Below, piece after piece: positions 13,658-18,213 of a stretch of 18,213 bases of DNA (its first letter is position 1; each line of letters begins with the position of its first letter). Where the stretch lies: the NCBI GenBank assembly GCA_927911515.1, contig CAKMQH010000094.1, positions 1-18,213 on the forward strand, given 5' to 3'. Made by a program: the position numbers and the translations under genes. The notes below the pieces were generated by a model that saw only the letters and a list, made by a program, of their open reading frames with translations, was not told the origin of the DNA and made no database searches. The stretch is from an uncultured Neisseria sp. GTDB lineage: Bacteria > Pseudomonadota > Gammaproteobacteria > Burkholderiales > Neisseriaceae.

Positions 13658-14147
13658 CTAATACAACTTTCTCAGCAATTCCAAAAAATTATCCGCTACT
13701 ATCCCCACGTCTTCATCAATAGAATCAATATTATGATTAAAAAAACCGAATTTTTCCGTCTAAAGATAAAATAATACTATCACCGGAAGGCGTATTCGCA
13801 ATAGGTAGTCCATATTGTTGAAAGTCTGGATATATATCAATGATGGAGTTAAGCTTATAGTCAGATTTAAAAGACAAAAAAATGGTCTATAACTATCTTA
13901 TTACCTTTTATTCTAACTTTAGATGGAATTCCCCCATTGTGTTTAAGTAAAAATTGAATATAATCTTCATCAATTCGACAGCCTAAATTATCTTGTAATT
14001 GGGCAATATCATCAGGCTCGGGATTATTTGAATAATACGCCTTAATTAAATTTTTGTAAGGTCTTTTTTGTCTGGCAAAATTCCATATTCTCTCATTTGC
14101 TGAACGTCAGTTTGACTCAAACCAAATTTTTTAAATTTAATATTCAT
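13658..14147 (-). pseudogene. SUKH (SMI1/KNR4) family immunity protein, three frameshifts as sequenced
   Basis: This gene is invisible to a simple frame scan because three indels break it. They are a missing base in T6 at 14064-14069, an extra base in A7 at 13876-13882 and an extra base in A7 at 13739-13745 (plus-strand runs). Correcting each gives exactly 163 codons (162 residues) from ATG 14147 to TAG 13658. The product shows the SUKH layout: DIAQLQDNLGCRIDEDYIQF then LLKHNGG (residues 48-73), DHFLSF (88-93), YGLPIANTPSGDSIILSLDG (112-131), KIRFFNHN, and a final helix VADNFLELLRKL. SUKH proteins are widespread immunity proteins against polymorphic toxins. AGGAG stands 10 bases before the ATG. 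It is divergent from the 138-residue gene. The toxin partner is not present. A+T content is much higher than in the core genes, suggesting transfer. Confidence 0.8.
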
Positions 14148-14163
14148 CTTCAAATTACTCCTA

Positions 14164-14179
14164 TTGACTATTTAGTCAA
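14164..14179. promoter_or_regulatory. Inverted repeat in a divergent intergenic region
   Basis: TTGACTA-TT-TAGTCAA is a perfect 7-bp inverted repeat, 17 bases from the SUKH ATG on one side, with the 138-residue gene on the other. Each arm contains a TTGACT that could be a -35 element, but no well-spaced -10 was found. It may be an operator serving both genes; this is inference. Confidence 0.35.
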
Positions 14180-14277
14180 ACCATTTAAATTTTATATTTT
14201 ATTTCTTTATATTATTTCCAATGAAACAGGGATAACATACAAGATATTTTACAGACAACTTAAAATAGCGATACTAT

Positions 14278-14694
14278 ATGTTTGATTTTTTCATTAAAAA
14301 TCCAATCTCTATAGATGAAATTATAGAATTTCTTGCCTCAGCCTTAGGCTGTTCTTCAAATAAAATTCTAGCAACCACTTTTGAAAAACTTAATGATCCA
14401 AATTTTCCAAACAATGATTTGAATGAAATATGCTGCCTTTGTGTTTATTCTAAAATTGATGGCAATGCTTCTTGGCTTGTGAATTTATATAGGATTTCAG
14501 CAACAGATGATGAAATTAGAGATAAAATTATAGCAGTATCTCAACTCAAACATATTGCCTGTTATATCCCTAATGATGACTTTAATGGATATTTATTGAC
14601 TGGGGAATCGGAAAATCCAATTCAAGTTTATGAAGATGAAGACATAGAAGAAGAAAATACATATGTATTTAACCAATTAATTTCGAATTCCTGA
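14278..14694 (+). CDS. Unrecognised 138-residue acidic protein in the accessory block
   Basis: An intact AT-rich gene for an acidic soluble protein. It starts MFDFFIKNPISIDEIIEFLA, has a central part with paired cysteines (EICCLCVYSK, residues about 50-59), WLVNLYRISATDDEIRDKII, and a very acidic tail (VYEDEDIEEENTYVF). There is no signal peptide. No good ribosome-binding site precedes the ATG, which is the only plausible start. Codon use is strongly A/T-ending, like the SUKH gene beside it and unlike the core genes. Size, acidity and position between immunity-type genes fit a small immunity protein, but I do not recognise a family and the function is unknown. Confidence 0.65.
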   Translation: MFDFFIKNPISIDEIIEFLASALGCSSNKILATTFEKLNDPNFPNNDLNEICCLCVYSKIDGNASWLVNLYRISATDDEIRDKIIAVSQLKHIACYIPNDDFNGYLLTGESENPIQVYEDEDIEEENTYVFNQLISNS

Positions 14695-14742
14695 ATATGT
14701 AATAAATACAATCACCTTTCTGCTTCAGAATTCAACATTCAA

Positions 14743-14781
14743 GGTCGGCTGAAAACCTGATTTTAGGATTTTCAGACGACC
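14743..14781. repeat. Imperfect inverted DUS pair
   Basis: GGTCGGCTGAAAA (14743-14755) faces TTTTCAGACGACC (14769-14781), with one mismatch because the first copy carries G for T. It lies between the 138- and 135-residue genes. Confidence 0.8.
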
Positions 14782-14805
14782 ACATCATGAAAAAATACCT
14801 ATATT

Positions 14806-15213
14806 ATGTCATTAGAAATTAAGAATTTTTTATCTATTAGTGATGCCAAGGAAATCGATTTAGCTTTAAATCAACTGCCTTGGACTGGATCAAGCATAGA
14901 TTGGGATAAGATTAAAGGCGAGAAGCTGCGTATTTCCTTATTTGGGGAAATAACGACAGCATCTATTCATTATGACACTTTTAAAAGATTTAAAGCTTGC
15001 CAAGGAAAGTACGTAGTAATTTACTACTCGCCATCACATCAACCTTGGATACTGGGTACGGATAATTTTATCTATACTTGGTTAAGTATCTTTGAAGAAT
15101 TACTTGAGTTTCCTAAATTTATAGTATTTTGTTATGAAAGAATCTGGCAGCCTGGATATTTAGAAAATTCAATAGAATGCGAACTTATTGGAGAGTTGAT
15201 GGGTTTAGTCTGA
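14806..15213 (+). CDS. Unrecognised 135-residue protein in the accessory block
   Basis: An intact AT-rich gene. The protein has a helical start (MSLEIKNFLSISDAKEIDLA), a mixed alpha/beta middle (LRISLFGEITTASIHYDTF, KYVVIYYSPSHQPWILG) and an aromatic C-terminus (FIVFCYERIWQPGYLENSIE). Short strand-like stretches and many aromatics are common in small immunity proteins, but no family is recognised. The ATG has no clear ribosome-binding site. It is the last gene before tRNA-Glu and shares the A/T-ending codon use of its left neighbour, which suggests that the two arrived together or from similar sources. Confidence 0.65.
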   Translation: MSLEIKNFLSISDAKEIDLALNQLPWTGSSIDWDKIKGEKLRISLFGEITTASIHYDTFKRFKACQGKYVVIYYSPSHQPWILGTDNFIYTWLSIFEELLEFPKFIVFCYERIWQPGYLENSIECELIGELMGLV

Positions 15214-15364
15214 AAAAGAACCATAACACGCATAATTTCTTAATTTGCACACAAGGTATGTATGGAATGCACGCGCAGGGATTGAGGCATGTGATGCAGA
15301 TTCTTGAATGGCTACATTAAAACAGCCAACACCCCATCCCACCCATTCCCAAAAGACAAAAAAA

Positions 15365-15399
15365 AATAAACCCTTACTATTTCCTAGTAAGGGTTTATT
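15365..15399 (-). terminator. Terminator of tRNA-Glu
   Basis: A 15-bp perfect stem (15365-15379 with 15385-15399) and 5-base loop. On the minus strand it is followed by a long T run (A9 at 15358-15366 on the plus strand). It lies 8 bases past the tRNA 3' end. Confidence 0.92.
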
Positions 15400-15406
15400 G
15401 AAAATC

Positions 15407-15482
15407 TGGCACGCCCACGGGGATTCGAACCCCGGTTGCCGCCGTGAAAGGGCAGTGTCCTAGGCCTCTAGACGATGGGCGC
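15407..15482 (-). tRNA. tRNA-Glu (anticodon TTC)
   Basis: A 76-base cloverleaf on the minus strand. The acceptor GCGCCCA pairs with TGGGCGT (one G-U), the D-arm region reads TCGTCTAGAGGCCTAGGAC, the anticodon loop is CTTTCAC with TTC at 15446-15448, and the T-arm reads CGGGGTTCGAATCCCCG. The 3' CCA is encoded. The D-arm and anticodon sequence are those of bacterial tRNA-Glu. It has a near-consensus promoter and a strong terminator of its own. Its 3' end points into the accessory block, the usual orientation of a tRNA integration site. Confidence 0.97.
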
Positions 15483-15497
15483 GTAACCGAGTTGCGA

Positions 15498-15526
15498 ACT
15501 ATACATAAGCGTTAAAACGCTGTCAA
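15498..15526 (-). promoter_or_regulatory. Promoter of tRNA-Glu
   Basis: On the minus strand there is a perfect -35 TTGACA (15526-15521), a 17-base spacer and a -10 TATAGT (15503-15498), 15 bases before the tRNA. The spacer contains the inverted repeat GCGTTTTAACGC. Confidence 0.9.
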
Positions 15527-15602
15527 CGGGTCTGGCGTTTTTTATGGTCAAACTGGTTTCAGACGATCCTTCTGCTCCTTATCTTTGTATGGGCTTTGCC
15601 TG

Positions 15603-15608
15603 TATAAT
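15603..15608 (+). promoter_or_regulatory. -10 box for rdgC
   Basis: A perfect TATAAT preceded directly by TG, 29 bases upstream of the rdgC ATG. No good -35 is seen at standard spacing. Confidence 0.55.
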
Positions 15609-15637
15609 GCCGCTTTTAATGAAAAGGAAAACAAACC

Positions 15638-16537
15638 ATGTGGTTCAAGCAGATCAGTTTTTATCCGCTCAACAAAGAAAAGCTGCCCGAAGCGGACGTA
15701 CTTGCCGACAAACTTGCAGAGGCTGAATTTACCCGCTGCCAAGGTTTGGACTGGTCCAGCGAAGGCTTTGCCGCACCGGTTTCGTTCTCCCCAGAACTTG
15801 TTTTCCCTGCCGATTTTACTTTGCGCGTCGCCCTGAAAAAAGAAGAAAAAGTCCTGCCTGCCGGCGTCATCCGCGATATTTTGGAAGAGAAGGTGGCGGA
15901 AATCCAAAACAATGAAGCCCGCAATGTCGGTCGTAAGGAAAAACAAGAGCTTAAAGAGCAAATTACAGACGACCTGCTGCCCCGCGCGTTTACCCGCAGC
16001 AGCCGCACTGAAGCGGTGTTCAACACCCGCCACGGCTATCTGCTCGTCAACAATGCGGTTTCCGCCAAAGCTGAAAACATCCTGACCAAGCTGCGCGAAG
16101 CCTTGGGCGGCTTGGAAGCCTCGCTGCCGAATACCAAACAATCGCCCTCTTCCCTGATGACCGAATGGCTGCTGCAAGGGCATTGCGAAGGCGGTTTTGA
16201 ATTGGACAGCGATTGCGAACTCAAAGGCGTGGGCGATGTTGTTCCCGTCGTCAAAGTGTCCAAACAAGATTTGACCGCCGATGAAGTGGTTCAACACGTC
16301 AAAAACGGCAAAACCGTGACCCAACTGGGCTTAGTGTGGCGCGAACAAATTGCCTTCATCCTCACGCAAGACTTCACGCTCAAGCGCATCCAATACCTCG
16401 ACGTATTGCAGGAAGAAGCCGAAAGCAACGGCGACGATGCCGCCAGCCTTGCTTTCGCCTCACAAATCCTGATGGCAGAATCCGTCAGCACCATGTTGGA
16501 AGAGCTGGTTTCCTATTTGGGCGGCTGGCAAGACTAA
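15638..16537 (+). CDS. rdgC: Recombination-associated protein RdgC
   Basis: A 299-residue cytoplasmic nucleoid-associated protein that binds duplex DNA as a ring-shaped dimer and modulates RecA-dependent recombination. In the gonococcus it is needed for efficient pilin antigenic variation. The start MWFKQISFYPL, the central LPRAFTRSSRTEAVFNTRHGYLLVNNA and the C-terminal region with FAFI-type strand (REQIAFILTQDFTLKRIQYLD) are characteristic, and the length is the family's usual one. AAAAGGAAAAC precedes the ATG. It stands alone between tRNA-Glu and a DUS terminator at 16540. Confidence 0.95.
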   Translation: MWFKQISFYPLNKEKLPEADVLADKLAEAEFTRCQGLDWSSEGFAAPVSFSPELVFPADFTLRVALKKEEKVLPAGVIRDILEEKVAEIQNNEARNVGRKEKQELKEQITDDLLPRAFTRSSRTEAVFNTRHGYLLVNNAVSAKAENILTKLREALGGLEASLPNTKQSPSSLMTEWLLQGHCEGGFELDSDCELKGVGDVVPVVKVSKQDLTADEVVQHVKNGKTVTQLGLVWREQIAFILTQDFTLKRIQYLDVLQEEAESNGDDAASLAFASQILMAESVSTMLEELVSYLGGWQD

Positions 16538-16539
16538 TT

Positions 16540-16577
16540 TTTCAGACGACCTTTGCACGATAAAAGGTCGTCTGAAA
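16540..16577 (+). terminator. DUS-pair terminator of rdgC
   Basis: TTTCAGACGACCTTT (16540-16554) pairs perfectly with AAAGGTCGTCTGAAA (16563-16577) around an 8-base loop, starting 3 bases after the rdgC stop. Confidence 0.85.
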
Positions 16578-16599
16578 CCTACATCCGATGGACAACCTT

Positions 16600-17016
16600 A
16601 TGTTTAAACACCTCGCACTCCTGCCGCTCGCCATTATGCTTGCCCTCCCCGCCTCAGCCGCCGTCCTGAATTCCTATCAGGAACCGGGCTGCACCTACGA
16701 CGGCGAAGTCGGCAAAGACGGCAAACCCGCCGGCAAAGGCACATGGCGCTGCCAAGACGGACGCAGCTACACCGGCGCGTTTAAAAACGGCAAATTCGAC
16801 GGACAAGGCGTTTACACCGTCTCCGCCAACCGCGAAACCTTCATCGAACCGTTCAATTCCAACAGCACCAAGTTCCGCAACATGGTACTGTCGGGCACGT
16901 TCAAAAAAGGCCTGGCACACGGCAAATTCACCGCCTCGCAAAATGGCGAAACCGTCTTCATCATGAAATGCGAAAACGGCATGATTAAAGAAGTGAAACT
17001 GCCCAAAACCAAATAA
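16600..17016 (+). CDS. Exported MORN-repeat protein
   Basis: With the start at 16600 the protein has 138 residues and a clean signal peptide (MFKHLALLPLAIMLALPASA-A). The mature part carries MORN-type glycine/aromatic repeats: YDGEVGKDGKPAGKGTW, YTGAFKNGKFDGQGVYT and LSGTFKKGLAHGKFT. Three cysteines in the mature part (in GCTYDG, WRCQDG and MKCENG) may form a disulfide in the periplasm. An ATG four codons earlier (16588) would add MDNL and slightly weaken the signal peptide; neither start has a strong ribosome-binding site. MORN repeats are used in protein or lipid contact, but no specific role is known for this protein. An imperfect DUS hairpin follows. Confidence 0.85.
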   Translation: MFKHLALLPLAIMLALPASAAVLNSYQEPGCTYDGEVGKDGKPAGKGTWRCQDGRSYTGAFKNGKFDGQGVYTVSANRETFIEPFNSNSTKFRNMVLSGTFKKGLAHGKFTASQNGETVFIMKCENGMIKEVKLPKTK

Positions 17017-17028
17017 CCCCGTCCCGCA

Positions 17029-17064
17029 TTTTCAGACGACCTCCCCGCAGACGTCGTCTGAAAA
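17029..17064 (+). terminator. DUS-pair hairpin after the MORN gene
   Basis: TTTTCAGACGAC (17029-17040) pairs with GTCGTCTGAAAA (17053-17064) around a 12-base loop. It lies 13 bases past the stop, and no T run follows. Confidence 0.7.
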
Positions 17065-17087
17065 CCGCAAGAAACAAGGAAAACATT

Positions 17088-17652
17088 ATGAGCATCAAGT
17101 CCGACAAATGGATACGCCGCATGAGCGAAGAGTGCGGCATGATCGACCCCTTCGAGCCGAACCAAATCAAAGAAGCCAACGGACAGCGCATCATCTCCTA
17201 CGGCACGTCCAGCTACGGCTACGACATCCGCTGCGCCAACGAATTTAAAATCTTCACCAACATCAACAGCACCATCGTCGATCCCAAAAACTTCGACCCG
17301 AAAAACTTCGTCACCGTCGAAGACGACTGCTGCATCATCCCGCCCAATTCCTTCGCACTGGCGCGCACGGTCGAATACTTCCGCATCCCGCGCAACGTCC
17401 TGACCGTCTGCTTGGGCAAATCCACTTATGCCCGCTGCGGCATCATCGTCAACGTCACCCCGTTCGAGCCGGAATGGGAAGGCTATGTTACCTCGAGTTT
17501 CCAACACCACCCCCCTGCCTGCCAAAATCTACGCCGGCGAAGGCGTGGCGCAAGTCCTCTTTTTCGAGAGCGACGAAATCTGCGAAACTTCCTACAAAGA
17601 CCGCAACGGCAAATACATGGGGCAAACCGGCGTTACCCTGCCGAAAACCTGA
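17088..17652 (+). pseudogene. dcd: dCTP deaminase, frameshifted as sequenced
   Basis: dCTP deaminase converts dCTP to dUTP and ammonia, supplying dUMP for thymidylate synthesis. The trimeric enzyme's signature CLGKSTYARCG (residues 108-118) is present, and the start MSIKSDKWIRRMSEE is typical of Neisseria Dcd. The frame breaks after EGYVT: restoring a C in the CC before TCGAG and a T in the TTT after it gives YVTLEFSNTTPLPAK and exactly 189 codons (188 residues), the normal size. The two lost bases fall around the codon for the conserved catalytic glutamate (E137 here). As this is a housekeeping gene and both sites are short homopolymers, sequencing error is likely. AAGGAAAAC precedes the ATG. 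Confidence 0.92.
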
Positions 17653-17664
17653 TGCCCTGCCCTC

Positions 17665-17676
17665 AGGCCGTCTGAA
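17665..17676 (+). repeat. DUS of the AG-DUS dialect
   Basis: AGGCCGTCTGAA, with C instead of T at the fourth base compared with the AG-mucDUS used elsewhere in the window. It lies between dcd and yaaA, unpaired. Confidence 0.9.
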
Positions 17677-17714
17677 ACCCCACTCTAAAACAACCGAGTA
17701 AAAGAAACGAAGCC

Positions 17715-18213
17715 ATGCTGTTTGTCCTATCGCCCGCAAAAAACCTGAACGAAAAAGACCCCGCCCCCATCGGCAGACATACCCTGCCCGACCTGTTGTC
17801 CGAAGCGGAACGACTCATGGCCGAACTGCGCCAGCTCGCCCCGCACCAACTGGCCGAACTGATGCACGTTTCCGACAAAATCGCCCTATTGAATGCCGAA
17901 CGGAATGCTGCCTGGCACACACCGTTTACCCCTGAAAACGCCAAACAGGCGGTTTACATGTTCAACGGCGACGTTTACGAAGGCTTATCCGCAGAAACAC
18001 TGGATTCAGACGGCATCGACTACCTGCAACGGCACGTCCGACTGTTGTCCGGCCTCTACGGCCTGCTGCGCCCGCTCGACCTCATGCAGCCCTACCGCCT
18101 GGAAATGGGTACCCCGTTTGCCAACCGCCGCGGGAAAAACCTATACGAATACTGGGGCGGAGCCATTACCGAATTGCTCAACCACACCCTGAAAGAGCAC
18201 AATGCCGGCACAC
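17715..18213 (+). CDS. yaaA: Peroxide stress protein YaaA (UPF0246), 3' end cut by the window
   Basis: The first 166 residues of a protein usually about 255-260 long; the frame is open to the window end. YaaA limits free iron and so DNA and protein damage during hydrogen peroxide stress, and it binds DNA. Signatures are MLFVLSPAKNLN at the start, ELMHVSDKIALLNAER, AVYMFNGDVYEGL, and the highly conserved LLSGLYGLLRPLDLMQPYRL followed by EMGTPF and GKNLYEYWG. The ribosome-binding site is weak (AAAGAAACGAAG). It lies 62 bases after dcd with no hairpin terminator between them, so co-transcription is possible. Confidence 0.93.
   Translation, partial: MLFVLSPAKNLNEKDPAPIGRHTLPDLLSEAERLMAELRQLAPHQLAELMHVSDKIALLNAERNAAWHTPFTPENAKQAVYMFNGDVYEGLSAETLDSDGIDYLQRHVRLLSGLYGLLRPLDLMQPYRLEMGTPFANRRGKNLYEYWGGAITELLNHTLKEHNAGT

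Noticed and set aside
11167..14069. A and T runs as phase-variable switches of the immunity genes
   Set aside because: Phase variation is common in Neisseria, but these runs are only 5-7 bases, and the same sort of break occurs in dcd and other core genes, so sequencing error explains them better.
14097..14285. 62-codon plus-strand frame opposite the SUKH start
   Set aside because: It overlaps the antisense of the SUKH gene and AT-rich intergenic DNA, with low-complexity F/I/K/Y composition and no start signal.
15214..15364. Short open stretch before the tRNA terminator (plus-strand GMYGMHAQGLRHVMQ) as a gene remnant
   Set aside because: It is only about two dozen codons, has no start signal and is not recognisable; noted as gene-free DNA.
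15558..15570. TTCAGACGATCCT before rdgC as a DUS
   Set aside because: It departs from the DUS core at the final bases and would probably be poorly recognised; treated as a decayed copy.
15548..16324. 258-codon minus-strand frame opposite rdgC
   Set aside because: It is an antisense shadow; rdgC on the other strand is unmistakable and full length.
367..17064. Repeated GTCGTCTGAA units as a CRISPR array
   Set aside because: The units are dispersed 10-12-base uptake sequences in both orientations, with no regular spacing, no spacers and no cas genes.
16812..17525. 237-codon minus-strand frame opposite the MORN gene and dcd
   Set aside because: It spans two identified genes and a DUS hairpin in antisense, with no start signals.

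Overview
The window is chromosomal DNA of a Neisseria. Almost every junction carries the 12-base DNA uptake sequence AGGTCGTCTGAA or its reverse complement. This is the dialect known as AG-mucDUS, associated with the N. mucosa/sicca/subflava type of commensal rather than with meningococcus or gonococcus. The recognisable core genes (metZ, pglL, rdgC, dcd, yaaA) read as Neisseria proteins, and part of a Correia repeat lies at the left edge. The species call is inference.

Layout. Positions 1-9200 are core genome: a partial Correia element, a DUF2788 membrane peptide, metZ, a DUF3465 protein and a 270-residue unknown (all minus strand); then a small coiled-coil protein, an amino-acid ABC transporter substrate-binding lipoprotein and a Bcr/CflA-type MFS efflux protein (plus strand); then a minus-strand pair of a DUF2069 membrane protein and the O-oligosaccharyltransferase PglL; then a LysM/M23 lipoprotein of the NlpD/amidase-activator kind. 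Positions 15400-18213 are core again: tRNA-Glu, rdgC, a MORN-repeat exported protein, dcd and the start of yaaA.

Positions about 9300-15360 are an accessory block, visibly richer in A+T, especially after 13400. It holds a DUF3396 type VI immunity family protein, an unknown gene with a frameshift and an in-frame amber codon, two tandem copies of an unrecognised ~306-residue protein, a 49-codon minus-strand ORF, a SUKH (SMI1/KNR4) immunity gene hidden by three indels, and two more small unknown genes. No intact toxin, transposase or integrase is visible. The best reading is an orphan immunity-gene array next to tRNA-Glu, with uptake sequences between several of the cassettes.

A caution for the whole window: at least eight loci have reading frames broken by single-base gains or losses, most in short homopolymers. 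In every case restoring one base per site gives a full-length frame of the expected size. This pattern includes housekeeping dcd and looks like uncorrected sequencing error. Loci typed here as pseudogenes are broken as sequenced but may be intact in the organism.
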